Shown here one piece after another: positions 11,880 to 22,800 of a stretch of DNA of 64,000 nucleotides. The notes beneath the pieces are model-generated. The model saw only the letters and a list, made by a program, of their open reading frames with translations, was not told where the DNA came from and searched no databases. This stretch comes from Gnetum montanum (lineage: Eukaryota; Streptophyta; Gnetopsida; Gnetales; Gnetaceae). Where the stretch lies: contig MNCI01008852.1 in the NCBI GenBank assembly GCA_015680685.1, positions 587,114 through 651,113 of the forward strand, in the 5' to 3' direction. A program made the translations under genes and the position numbers. How positions within the stretch are numbered: position 1 is the first letter of the stretch; the number at the start of each line of letters is the position of its first letter.

Positions 11880-12571
11880 TTTTTATCATGGAATATTCAA
11901 GGCTTTTCTAATAGGTCTAGAGTAGAGATTGTCAAGGATCATCTTTCAAACTAGTAAGTATCTCTAGATTTTCTTTTCCTATAAGAAATTAAGATTTTAG
12001 TGCATGATATTAGTTTTTTTGGTAAATGCATTTTAGAAAACTACATTGTTTTTCCTACTAGTCATGAAGTTAATTAAGGAGATATTGTTATTCTTGTTAA
12101 TAAAAATTGGATTGTAAAAGTTTTCAATCCTAGATTTGATAACCTTGGAAGAGTTATTTGGATTAGTTGTCATAGTGAAAAAGAAGACTTTGGACTCTAT
12201 ATTATTTATGACTCTAATAATTCAAAAGATCAATAAGAAATTTGGAAATATCTTATATCTTTACCTAAAGTTCCTTGGATTATTGGAGGTGATTTCAATA
12301 TGGTTGAAAGTCATTTAGATAAACTTGGTAGTCTTCCCCCTAATATCTCTTCTTAAGAAAAGGAAGATTCATGTAATTTCAAAGAAAAATATTTTCTTTT
12401 TAATGTATTTCTACATCATTTAAATTATAAGCATTATAGTTAGTGTAATTATCAACCAGGAAATGATAAAATTTATTATTAACTTGATGGATTTTACATC
12501 TCTAATATTATTTTTGGAAGCCTACAAGGAAAATAAAAATGTATAGATATGCCTCTTTATTAGATCAATTT
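11880..12571 (+). pseudogene. LINE ORF2 endonuclease domain
   Basis: The reading moves between frames. FLSWNIQGFSNRS is the N-terminal strand of the exonuclease-endonuclease-phosphatase fold; PWIIGGDFNMVE matches the conserved GDFN motif that holds catalytic Asp and Asn. It would nick target DNA for target-primed reverse transcription. It is dead through stops and truncation. Confidence 0.75.
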
Positions 12572-13052
12572 TGATAAAGTTAGGTTTTTCAAGGACTATA
12601 ATATCGTATATTGTAGCTCTAATATTATAGCACTAACTACGTTATTGTATATGCAATATCACAGGATGCGTGCTAGCCTATAAATACAACACTTAGGCAC
12701 ATGGATCCAAATAAGTTTTCATTCCATAGTAACTAGACTCTTTCAGTTTGTTTTCATGATTTTAGTTCTAAGCACTTAGAAGTGTGAATTCTCGCAGTGT
12801 AGTGTAATGTAGTGTATGAAATCTTTATTCGAGCATCTTGTACTTGGACACAAGTGTGATGGACAATAAAGATCAAGCTATTTCATACTATTATAGCATT
12901 CTCCTAGTTTACTATTTTACTTAGAATAATGTTTACTATTTTCTTAGTTAATGTTTACTTTTCCATGCACTTTACCATTACTATTATTAAGCGAAGAAAG
13001 TACAACTGATCTCGAGCACTTAAGTGTAATTGCTTGGTAACCCAATAGTGCT

Positions 13053-13256
13053 ATCGCTTGGTTTGCCTAGTAGTGAAGTACTTGGTAATCCTAGTAATAG
13101 TTACACAAAGCCTAACGTGTGTACAGAAGGTTAGGACCAGCCACTCATTACCTTATCACTTGGTTTGCCTAGCAGTGAAGTACTTGGTAATCCTAGTAAT
13201 AGTTACACAAAGCCTAAGGTATGTACAAAAGGTTAGGACTAGCTACTCATTGCCTT
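13053..13256 (+). repeat. 102-bp tandem duplication inside the LTR
   Basis: Two near-identical units start at 13053 and 13155. Each contains CTTGGTTTGCCTAG and CTTGGTAATCCTAGTAATAG. Other LTRs of the family have one unit. Confidence 0.85.
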
Positions 13257-13358
13257 AGGATGGAATAGATTTGTTTACTATTTTAGTTAGACTTAGACTT
13301 AGAAACTCTTTTTACCTCACCATGTTCACTAAGAGTAACAATGGTCCTACAACATCAA

Positions 13359-14169
13359 TGATGGGACACGATATCGCATCCCCCATGATATCGCGTCTTT
13401 CCCTGCGATATCGCGTATCGCAGTGCGTCACCAAATCTATAAATAAGAGGTGGCTCTCCCTTGTTTCGGATTCTAGGCCTAGATCGTAGCGAAACTCTGG
13501 CAGTTTTACCTCTCCAGAGATAGAATAATTTCCATGTGCCCGCAGTAGCAGCTCCAAAGTGAACGAATCTTTATTTGAGCAAATATTGTACCTGAGCACA
13601 AGTTTGTGTACAGAAATAAAGACGAACTTCTTGGATAAACCTTGCAATGCATGGACTAAGCTAAATAGGACTTTACTTATTGTTATTTATTATTTATTAT
13701 TTAAATGCTTTATTAGTTAATTAAATCTCTCTCAACCCTTCTCTCCTAGTTAAGTGCATTCAATACGACCGCTTCAAGCACTTGCGTTACGCTTGGTAAT
13801 CCCAGTAACGAAGAGCGTTTGGTAATCCTAGAAGGTTGCATTGGCTCAGGGTGTGAATGGTCAGTGGGAACGAATACTGATGCTAGGTTAATTAAAGCTT
13901 AGTTAGTTAGTTAAGGTTAGTTAATTAGTCTCTTCACCTTTTCCCTCCTAGCATAGGCCATAAAACAGAAAAGATATAAAAATCACATACCTCAGACTTA
14001 CTTAACCATACAACTGTGACAAATACAAGTAATTCTGGGAAGACAACGAATGATTAACCTTAAGTGTTCCATAAGGTGTGTAGGCACTTAGTCTATGGAG
14101 TTCGACTGGATTGCACATGTAACGCTCGTATTCGTATGGTTGAGTGTAGGGGTACCTCACCACTCATCA
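13359..14169 (+). mobile_element. Solo Ty3 LTR nested in another LTR
   Basis: 811 bp from TGATGGGACACG to CACTCATCA, flanked by the perfect 5-bp target duplication ATCAA (13354-13358 and 14170-14174). U3 has GATATCGC palindromes, then CTATAAATAAGAGGTGG. No internal element sequence is present, so LTR-LTR recombination removed it. It belongs to the same family as the LTRs at 2161 and 59000. Confidence 0.9.
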
Positions 14170-14363
14170 ATCAACATATCATGTACCTCATTTTAAGTTA
14201 AACCATACCTATAGATTTCACTAGCTCAGTTGGGAAGATAATAGTCACAGACTTAAATCAATTCCTAGCATAATCACATTGCATCATCCATAAATTATGA
14301 TTTGTTTGCATTTGAACACTTGTGACTTATATGATTGGATGTTGGATTGCTCCACCTCTCAGG

Positions 14364-14384
14364 ATTAGCGTCATTGCCAGGGAC
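14364..14384 (+). other. Ty3 primer-binding site, decayed
   Basis: TTAGCGTCATTGCCAGGGAC follows the LTR end directly. It resembles TGGCGCCGTTGCCGGGGA, the primer site I recall for Athila/Tat-type gypsy elements, and lines up with the sites at 42628 and 58981. Confidence 0.65.
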
Positions 14385-14499
14385 TAGTTAATGTATGTTG
14401 AGTAATTGATTTCACAAAGTTTATTATATCAAAACTCAATGTTAATTTTCTAATAACTCTAAAAGTAAGCACACTTAAACAAATGTCTTAAACCACAAC

Positions 14500-15780
14500 A
14501 TGGCTTCAAACAAGGATACATCATCACCTACCAAAGAGATAAGAAGGGGCAATGATAAAATTAGTGATGAAGAAGAATGGGGGATGTTGATGCAAATAAG
14601 AATTACATATGCTCACATTGATCCTTATCATCCAGAATTTACTTTCATCTTTCATTAGGATAGAAAAATAAGGTGGAGAGACATGCAAGGCAACATAGTC
14701 CTACCTCCATAACATGTAGCACTTAGCATGCTCCAAACTACCTTAAGGGCAATGAATTTGGATCAAATGCAAGAAGGGTAACATGTGACTCATCACACGA
14801 CAAGGCCCTATGAACCCACAAAGGAGCTAATGAGGAAACATGCCACTATGGAAATCAAACATGCATACAACAAAGGGAAGCAAGTTAACACTTCTGTTGT
14901 TTTGGAAGAAATTGATGTTGATGAATTCATCATAAAACAACTCTATTGGAATCATGAAGAGCCTTCAAAAATACCTATCATCAGACTTGAAAAACTTGTC
15001 AAAGTTCAATTACATTCCATCCTAGCAGAGACACCTAAGAGGGGGGTTACTAACTCAAAGAATAAATAGGACTCAATGCCAAGAGTTTCTGCTAGCTCCT
15101 ACAGAGAAGAATACCATAGTCATGAAAGGATGACAAGTCGACACTATTCTCCTATTGCTTCATCCTCATCCTCACAATCATCAATGGACTCTAATAGGAG
15201 GAGACAAGGGCACAAAGACTATGATAGGAAGGAGAGGACTATCAATAGTGGCAACAACGCCAATTGTGGGCTATGCCACCACCACGCCAATGGTATATAT
15301 ATCGATAACTTAATCCTTATAAATACTACATCCAACATCCAATCTCACTAGCAAATGCAACCATTCAAACTCCACAATACTATCCACCTGAGTACCTCAG
15401 ATTAACACCACCAAGGATAGATCCAAACTCATACATGCATCCACAAGCAACTGATTCATCAAATCCAACTCATCCTTCGCCACCAATGCCACCACCTACT
15501 ATGCAAGATGAATTTACATCACAATCACAATAGAGACAAGCTCAAGGGTAATGAACATTTAGATAGAGGATCCTACCAATAATATTAAGGGCAAAGAAAC
15601 ATCCTTTCTTTAGGAAAAGTCTTACAAAGGCTGGTAGAATTAGAACTTCATTAGAACTATCTTCTTCTACAATAAATTCTCTTACCAAAAATAAGCTTTC
15701 GTCATTAGCCAAAACAAACATGCAAACTATCATGCTTAAAAAAATAGTCATAGACTAGATAAAGGTAGGATCACTCCCTA
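14500..15780 (+). pseudogene. Ty3/gypsy gag
   Basis: An ATG at 14500 opens MASNKDTSSPTKEI, with stops from 14658 and changes of frame. Open pieces lie at 14785-15069 and 15076-15351. The latter is rich in Ser, His, Arg and Asp, like the basic/serine-rich region at 42785-43132 of the element-2 gag. Gag would form the particle. The retrotransposon-gag core seen in other copies (LKLFPRTL-type) is not visible here, so it may be deleted. Confidence 0.65.
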
Positions 15781-16508
15781 AGAAAAAAATTGATCCAGGA
15801 ATTCCTTTGATTTATCTACAAGTAGCTAGAAATTTGTCATGTAAAGCTCTATTAGACTCAGGTTCTAGGGTAAATTTGATTTCTTACGAAACATATCAAG
15901 CATGGAGGTTAGAGCTTGCAGATTAATCTATCACCATTTCTTTGGAACAGGTAGACGATGTAGTGACCATTGTCAATAGGTCATCCTATCCAGTAGACAT
16001 TCTTGTGATTAATGTGAAAAAAGAAGACAAGAAATTTCCAATTATCATGGGGAGAGAATGGCTTAGCACAATTGATGTTAAGTTAAGTATGAGAGATCCA
16101 TCTGTTGAAATCTTTAAGAAAGACAAGCATGGAGCCATACACACGCAATGGATTCCATGCATTACTATTGATAAAGAAGGGTGTAGTTGTGGATCGACCA
16201 TTCAAAATGTCAACATAGTCATTACACCAGTCCACAAAAAATGTAAAAAACAAGTGTGCATACAAGAGAGAGTTGGAGCCATCAAGCCAAAAGACACCCA
16301 GTTGTTAACAACTGAGAATCTTAAACTGTCTAGAATATGCATGGAACAATCTAATTCACTTATTAATTCCCATTTTAAGAAGATGAACCTAACTAAGGAT
16401 CCAAAAATGAAACCATTAAATCATGATCATACACCAATAAGAAAAGAAAACAATGACTGGGATAATCAAAACTCAATTACCATCAAGATTACATGGGATA
16501 ATAACTAA
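15781..16508 (+). pseudogene. Ty3/gypsy aspartic protease
   Basis: The reading gives CKALLDSGSRVNLISYETYQAW, with an intact catalytic DSG, at about 15840-15905. An in-frame stop at about 15925 breaks it. The open frame 15942-16508 continues with LEQVDDVVTIV, then FPIIMGREWLSTIDVKLSMRD and a Cys-containing linker. It is homologous to the proteases at 372-1058, 21534-21830 and 55740-56300. Confidence 0.85.
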
Positions 16509-17100
16509 AAAGTTAAATCACTAAAGATGGTAAATGCACCACCTAAAGTGTATGATCCAGGAGATCTAGGAAGCATTTTCCAAACACTCACCCATGAATT
16601 CAATTGTGGGGGAAGATGATTTATCTTGATTTAGGAATTAATAAATGTTTTTCAATTTTTTGTTTTACAATTTTTTTTATTTCTGATTTCTTGATATACT
16701 TTTTCACATTCTTTGACATTTTCAAATTATTTTATACTTTTTCATTTCTTAAATTTTTAATATTCTTTCACATTTTTCAATTCTTTAATGATTTGCATTC
16801 TTTGACATTTTTCATTTTTTACATCTTTTTCCAATTCTTACCATCTTTTTCATAATTTGCTTCATAACCTTTATAAATAATTTCAAGTGCTAATAAAACA
16901 CATTAAGAATAAGGCAAGATGTAGCCTATCAAGGTGAAGATTTCTCTATGTTATCAAGTCATAAGGGATTGATTATTTGAATAGCGAGACCACAACATTC
17001 ATCCATCCATTCCATTAATAAGAGGTTCTTACCATAATCATAATGATATTCTTCTCATCATACAAAGCAACTAGGCTAATTAATTGAGTAAAATAAAGCA
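16509..17100 (+). other. T-rich 3' spacer of Ty3 element
   Basis: No gene is seen. A strongly T-rich run lies at 16640-16880. The segment 16930-17060 (with ATTCCATTAATAAGAGGTTCTT) matches 59810-59930. RT to integrase are missing at this point. Confidence 0.6.
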
Positions 17101-18120
17101 GTTGAATAGGAAAAGAAGAAAACAATCTAAAATGCCTCTACTGCGAAAACCCAAGCATATGCTCATGTGAAGGCATTGACCACTACTTAGGAAGAAAACA
17201 AGCGGGTTGCTGCTGACAACTCAAGGTTGACCACCATTGAAAAGTAGAAAAACATCTTGGAGGAGAGTATCCACTAGTTGAGAAGGTAACTGGTGAGGGT
17301 CAACTAGGACATAAGCATATTGGCCAAGGAAAATCAAGCCCTCTCAATGGAGGAGGAACATGTAATACATTAGAAGTTGGCAATTGAGATAAGCGTGTGG
17401 TAGAGTGAGGCTAAAAAGCATGAGAAGTTGAAAGAGCACTTCTAGGACTAGATTGGCATGTATAAGAAAATCACTAAAAAAGAAATCCAAATAGCAAAGG
17501 CTTCCATCATTTCCATGTCAATGTAGAACCCTAACTGGTAGCCCATCTTGGATAAGCATGCCCTAGTCCACCAAGTGGAAGTGAAAAATAAGGACCTACA
17601 AATTTAGGATTTGAAGGAGTACATAGCGTTAGCTAACCTTCGTTATGCTAACCTTGCCATGTTAATAGCAAGTTGATCTTGAAATGAATTGGAATAGCAA
17701 GTAGCAGCCACCTATGCTTTATATGAGAAAGAGTTTGCATATAGAAAAGATGTTTTACAAAAACTACGAGCGGTAAACTTAGAAATAAAAACAATTAAGG
17801 CTGGCTACCATGGGCAAAGGGATGTAGCTTCAGACCTAGCCAAGAGACTAACAAATTATCACGAATTAAGAGAAAAGGATAGGGCTTTTAAGGAGGAATG
17901 GAGGCAATTCGTAGCATGGTATGTGAAAGCTAATCAAATGTTCTCGTAGCTGCCATGTTCGTGGGATGTACCAGCTCCAACAAACATTGGAACATCAGCT
18001 TGGATGGTGCATGACCCGAGAATAGAGAAGGAGAATTTTTAGGTGCTCCTAAATCATTACAAATTCCAAAAGCCTAATGACAAAGGGAAGTGGCCAATGG
18101 AAGAGCCATCACCTTTGTGA
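17100..18120 (+). pseudogene. Coiled-coil ORF remnant between pol and 3' LTR
   Basis: A charged, Glu/Lys/Leu-rich reading with several stops: segments such as LRYANLAMLIAS, YALYEKEFAYRKDVLQKLRAV, DLAKRLTNYHELREKDRAFKEEW and CSWDVPAPTNIGTS. It aligns by eye with 28130-28900 of the next Ty3 element (LRYTNLAMLII, YLLYETEFKHHKD, CLWDILI-like end). It therefore is a family-specific extra protein, not random sequence. The N-terminal domain found in the other copy (26242-27160) is not visible here. Its function is unknown. Confidence 0.6.
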
Positions 18121-18310
18121 ACTACATAGCTTTCCTAATTTTGTTGTTTTGTCATGACATATCCATTTTTCTTTTGTAAAACACCACTATGGCATGAAAT
18201 AATCAATTTCTATGTCTATCAGAGTTAGTCAATAATCTCATACCTTCCTAGTCTTTTACAAGAAACTTGTTACTCATTTTGTATAACTCAAGGACAAGTT
18301 TTCATTTAGT
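18121..18310 (+). other. Spacer before the polypurine tract
   Basis: No coding signal. It ends with CATTTAGTCATGGGGGTA, the polypurine tract at 18311-18320. Confidence 0.6.
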
Positions 18311-18320
18311 CATGGGGGTA

Positions 18321-19184
18321 TGATGAGTCATGTTTTGGTAGGGCTCCAATATCAAAGTCACATTATTGGGTATCCAATACCGGGGCACAACCTCTGATGT
18401 TGGGGTTTTGATATTACCTCATCCATGCTAGCCTATAAACACAACACTTGGGTTCACAATTTGCATATAGATTTTAGATGTATAGATAGAGAAGTTTTGT
18501 TAGTTTTTTGTAGAGTGCATGCCCACAATGTGATGTTAAGTAATTATACGACATCCTTATTCAAGTGTGACGTACTTGGACATGTTACATGTTCAATAAT
18601 AAAGATCAAGATTACTTACATCATTGCAACGTCCACTTAGCTTTATTATTGTTAATTACTTAAATGCTTACTATTTTTCCTAGTTAATGATTATCATTTA
18701 TTATTCTTAATTGTTTCTATCATTACGCAAAATGAGTATGACTAATCATGAGCACTTAAGTGTAATTAGTTGGTAATCAAGTAGTGTTATCATTTGGTAC
18801 ACTTAGTAACGATACGCTTGGTAATCCCATCAGTAGTTGCATAAGGCCTAAGGCATGTATGGAAGGTTAGGAATAGACATTCATTACACTTTGGCTAATT
18901 TAGACTTTACTTTTCATTGTTAATTAGTTAGATAATTGATTTCCTTATTATCGTTAAAAGTAGCACAAGGCCAAAACAACATCAAGAATCATATGCCTCA
19001 CTCTAGACTAAACCATACATGACAAAGCTACTAGTAGTCCAAGTTTGAAGACAATAAACTATAATCAAGACATAAGGATCTAGATGCTACAACTAATCCC
19101 ATCCATGGAATTCAATCGAATCATGCGTGAAGGAAGGCTTGTGATTCATATGGTTTAGCGTAATGGGTACCCACTACTCACCAG
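18321..19184 (+). repeat. 3' LTR of Ty3 element
   Basis: 864 bp from TGATGAGTCATG to CTACTCACCA. It contains GCCTATAAACACAAC (TATA-like, about 18430), CAATAATAAAGATCAAG (polyadenylation-like, about 18595) and the GGTAATCCCATCAGTAG block. It is very similar to the LTR at 41772-42627. Confidence 0.85.
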
Positions 19185-20180
19185 CATGGTAATTTGATAT
19201 TTTGTTGAAAACTTTGATTTGGAAATTTGAAAGTATTCATGATAACTCGATACACATTGACACTGAGTGCAATGCATGCTAGCCTCCTTATTTCTTCGAT
19301 TGATGGTTGGAGTAGACAGATGTTAGTTTTGGACCATTGCGATGGTCAAATGGATTGATCCAGTACTTTGGATAATTGTTTGTCATTGGATTTTTGGCAT
19401 GGTTTTGGACCATTGCGATGCTAAAATGGATTGATCCCTGATTGGATAATTGTTTGGCATTAGGTTTTTGGCATGTCTATGGGTTTTTAGTTCCATGTTG
19501 ATGGATGATCTTGGATGTTTATGGTAGTTTTGTGTTTGGATATTCTTTTAATTGATAGATTTATGACATTGGAGTTTTGCATGTTTGTGATGGATGATCT
19601 TGGATGTTATAGTTGTTGTATGTTTGTATATGCTTAGCATTGATTATTTGCAGGTTGACTTGCCCTACCTAGCACCCATGAAGCTTATTCTTAATTCAAC
19701 TGGAAGATGGTGCCAAGGTTACTCACTCAGTGGTAGTTAATATTTTTGTTTTGTGTTCAGATATTTCAGGCCAAGAAGAGCATGGAGTACATGTGGTACC
19801 CTGGAGATGTTCATAACATAAGATGAAATTATATGCTATTTGGAATTATGATTCCTATTTCATAAGTATATGTATATTAGTTTGATTTGTCTGCTTGGTC
19901 TTTCATAGCAAGCTTTGTATAGATTATGAATTATGTAGTGACAAGAAGAACTTATCATATTTCTTTATGTAAGATGTTTTAGATGAGATCATTATGGAAT
20001 TTATGATGCCATTGATGTAAGATTTCTTTTAGTGGGTGCTTATAATTTAAATCCTTATTACTTGTATATATATTCATCTTAATATTAAAGATATCATTTA
20101 TTCCAATTATCGTATCATTTAATCTCTTCTTCCTCTTGGTCATGGCTTAACCATACTTCCTTTTGTTGTGTTAGAAAGAA
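19185..20180. other. No gene seen; short tandem repeat of ~76 bp
   Basis: At 19327-19475 two imperfect copies of a ~76-bp unit start with TTTTGGACCATTGCGATG. Related GATGATCTTGGATGTT phrases occur at 19501 and 19591. The rest is AT-rich, with no protein I recognise. Confidence 0.55.
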
Positions 20181-20709
20181 TTGATTTCATTAGTCTACCA
20201 TGATCAACCTTTGTTATCTATTTTTACCCAACATAATACTCTTTGTACTAAGGATAGAAAGGAGAATGTTACATGTAGAGCTTCTAGAAGGCACAAAATG
20301 GTTGAAATTTGCAGTCATCAGACCCTTCCAAAAGTTAGCTTTACATATACTACAAGCCATTATGATCAGCACTATCCCACAATCCATATTAGAAGGCATC
20401 CACACCTTCTAAAAGGAAAAAAATGATGGGAGTTTATGACCATAGGAAGGTACATATCCTTTTGGAATCTAGCTTTACGTGGACTATGGGCCACTATAAT
20501 CAACACTGTCTCGCAGTCCACACCGAAAGACATTTAAATATTTCAGAAGGTAAAAAATTGTTAGACTTTGCGAGCACCGAACGCTTTCAGAAGCTAGCTT
20601 TATGTGGACTGCAAGCCACTACAAATAGCACTATCCTAATCCACACTGGAAGGCATTCAGATCCAACAAAAGGTAAAAAATGGTTGGAATTTATGACCAC
20701 CAGAAGACA
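20181..20709 (+). repeat. Tandem satellite, left part
   Basis: About four units of 125-134 bp, with repeated phrases AGCTAGCTTTACGTGGACTA, CACTATAATCAACACTGTC and GGAAGGCATTC. Unit anchors (CTAGCT) fall at 20335, 20469 and 20594. It stops at the target duplication AGACA, where the Ty3 element is inserted, and resumes at 30228. Confidence 0.85.
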
Positions 20710-21533
20710 TGATGAATTGTCGTTGTGTTGCATCAACCACAATACAATCTATAAATATGCACTCACTAGCCGTGTTTATGGGATGTCATGTAATAGTTGT
20801 AGTAGAGCTCTTACAGTTTTGTCACTTGAGAGTTAGAATATTTCTCTAAGTGCCCGCAACAGGAGTAAGAAAGTGTATGGATCTTTATTTGAGCACTGTT
20901 GTTCCTGAACACACCAATGTGAATGGTAATAAAGACAAGCCTTTTGATCAAACCTTGCAGCAGTTGGAATGGATTAATGATTCATTTATGCATTTATTAT
21001 TTTCATTAATTATGTAATTTATTAAGCTAAATTAGATTTCAAGTGACCAGTTAATTAATTAAGCTAAATAGATTAAATGCATACGTACAACCGCTTCAAG
21101 CGTAAACATGTATTCGCTTGGTAATCCCAGTAGCATTATTATTTTGTTTGCCTAGTAGCATAGCATTTGGTAATCCTAGTAGTGGATACAATGGTTCAGG
21201 ATGTGTACAAAAAGTGGGACTAAATGCTTATGTTAGGACTAGTTAGAGATTAGTTAATTAATTAAATTAAATTAGTTATTAAAATAATTCAATTCTCTAT
21301 TTTAAGCACTAAGAGCATAAAATAATAAAAATCATATGCCTTTATTACACTTAACCATATCTTTGTACATCACAAGTGTAATTGAGAAGACAAAGAATGA
21401 CTATTAGGACAAGTTTCACTTCCTATAAGACTAGTGTGCCAAAAAACATAGGGTCCATGAAATTCAACTAGATCATGCATGGGTGCTTCGTGATTCATAT
21501 TGTTGGGCGTAGGGGTACCTTGACAACTCATCA
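20710..21533 (+). repeat. 5' LTR
   Basis: 824 bp, TGATGAATTGTCG to CAACTCATCA. It lacks about 100 bp of U3 compared with the 3' LTR. CTATAAATATGCACTCACTAGC is TATA-like (about 20750) and TAATAAAGACAAG (20929) is polyadenylation-like. Confidence 0.88.
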
Positions 21534-21830
21534 TATTGGAATTAGCAAACCAGTTAATCACTGTTCCATTGGAACTGGTCGAAGAAATTATGACCACTGT
21601 CTATGGGTGGTCTTATCCTGCTAATTTTCTAGTAATCAAGGTTGAGAACTGCAAGGGGGACTTCCCAATCATTATGGAAAGGGCATGATTAAGCAATGTT
21701 GATGTAAGAATGGGTATCAGAGATCTTTCCCTGGAGATATCTAAAGAAAATGCATTTGGGAAGATCGAAAAGAGACAAGTCCCATGCATTGCATACAATG
21801 ATACAAGGTGCAATTTCATGCAAAAACTCT
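21534..21830 (+). pseudogene. Ty3 protease, C-terminal half
   Basis: It follows the LTR directly, so primer site, gag and the catalytic half of the protease are deleted. The reading gives SVPLELVEEI-type, YGWSYPANFLVIKVENCKGDFPIIM and DVRMGIRDLSLEISKENAFGKIEK, matching 55740-56100 on the other strand. An in-frame stop replaces Trp in the RAWLS segment. Confidence 0.8.
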
Positions 21831-22070
21831 AGTCCGTGAAATGAGCATCTATTTTCGCATGCAAGCAATGTGCACATTAGGAAAATATTTAAAGGTGTCT
21901 ATACATAGCAGCCACAAAATAAGAGGGCACCTAGTGGCTGACTACTAATTCTGATAATAGCATAATGTGCATGGAACTTATTGAGAGCCTGACATGTGCT
22001 TATGTCATAGGCATGGATCAACTAGAGTAAGTTCATCACCACCTCTCTGGTGCTGAAAATGTTGATACCA
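21831..22070 (+). other. Protease-RT linker, decayed
   Basis: It matches the linker at 1060-1300 (CAGCCACA.. ACCTAGTGGCTGA). No open frame. Confidence 0.55.
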
Positions 22071-22800
22071 ATTGAAGAAAGTTGGAGATCCTTTAGAATT
22101 TTAAACAAAAGCCCTTAAAGTTGAAAACTCTACTGACCGACCTAGAATATGCATTCTTAAGAGTTATCCAAGGAATCACTCATAAACCAAAAACCATCAA
22201 AGATGTTTGGTCATTCCTTGGACACACTAGTTACTATCGGTGTTTCATAGAGAAGTTCTCTAAGATCACGAAATCGTTGGTTGAGCTGATAAAGAAAGAT
22301 GTTTCCTTTATCTAGATCAAGAAATTTGAAAATGCATTCCAAAGCCTCAATTAGAAGATCATAGAGACTCCAATTCTACAAGCACTTGACTAGTCCAAAC
22401 TATTTCATATCATGACAGATGCATCTAACTACGTCTTAGGAGCTATGCTTATGCAGTTGGATGATAAGAAACATCCATATTACATCCATTGTGCAAGTCA
22501 AACCATTTTAGGTGCACAACTAAATTACACCACCACGAAGAAAGAACTGATGGTAGTGGTGTATGCTCTAGAAAAGTTTAGGCACTACGTTTTTGGATAT
22601 AGAGTGTTTATGCACACTAATCATAATGCCATCTGCTTTCTCATGAACAAGCCAATGGTAAGCCCCCATGTCATATGGTGGCTGGTTATCTTGTAGGAAT
22701 TTAATCTCATAATGATAATTCAAAAGAAAACTAAGAATGTGGTTGTTGATCACTTGTCTCAGTTACAATGGGATAACAAAGAGAAGGACAATCTACTCTT
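22071..22800 (+). pseudogene. Ty3 RT thumb and RNase H
   Basis: The frame 22121-22315 gives [35 protein letters not shown], the RT connection with the FLGxxxYYRRFI motif. The frame 22412-22696 is RNase H: MTDASNYVLGAMLMQ (first catalytic Asp region), YTTTKKELMVVVYALEKFRHYVFG, then MHTNHNAICFLMNK. The palm with the catalytic Asp pair is missing. Stops separate the pieces. Confidence 0.85.

Larger units (their letters stand above)
10591..12571 (+). mobile_element. LINE 5' part: ORF1 remnant and endonuclease start of ORF2
   Basis: At about 11400-11450 a frame gives CSYYCYEGHVITICPI, a decayed CCHC knuckle of LINE ORF1. At about 11885-12330, in several frames, are the hallmarks of the APE-type endonuclease that opens LINE ORF2: SWNIQGFSN, then EIK, and near the end WIIGGDFNMVESHLDKLG. 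The RT is absent, because the element is interrupted at about 12572 by the LTR of the next Ty3 element. Many stops are present. Confidence 0.75.
12572..14363 (+). repeat. 5' LTR interrupted by a solo LTR
   Basis: The outer parts (12572-13358 and 14175-14363) join in sequence like other LTRs of the family, for example 41772-42627: both read ACAACATCAA before and a CATAT..CCTCA-type block after. A TATA-like CCTATAAATAC lies near 12681 and a polyadenylation-like AATAAAGAT at 12866. The end reads CTCAGGA rather than CTCATCA. Confidence 0.7.
12572..19184 (+). mobile_element. Ty3/gypsy element lacking RT to integrase
   Basis: The plus-strand order is 5' LTR (12572-14363, with a nested solo LTR), primer site, gag, protease, a long 3' region with a coiled-coil ORF remnant, polypurine tract and 3' LTR (18321-19184). 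RT, RNase H and integrase are absent between the protease end (16508) and the 3' region, so it is a non-autonomous deletion derivative. The 5' LTR start is uncertain, because its U3 differs from that of the 3' LTR. Confidence 0.8.

Noticed and set aside
13053-13256. Tandem units as a CRISPR array
   Set aside because: Only two units with no spacers, in plant LTR DNA.
13271-13647. Frames on both strands over the solo LTR
   Set aside because: They lie within LTR sequence with TATA and CpG palindromes and have no protein features.
20181-20836. Frames in the satellite as genes
   Set aside because: They follow the tandem units and run into the LTR.
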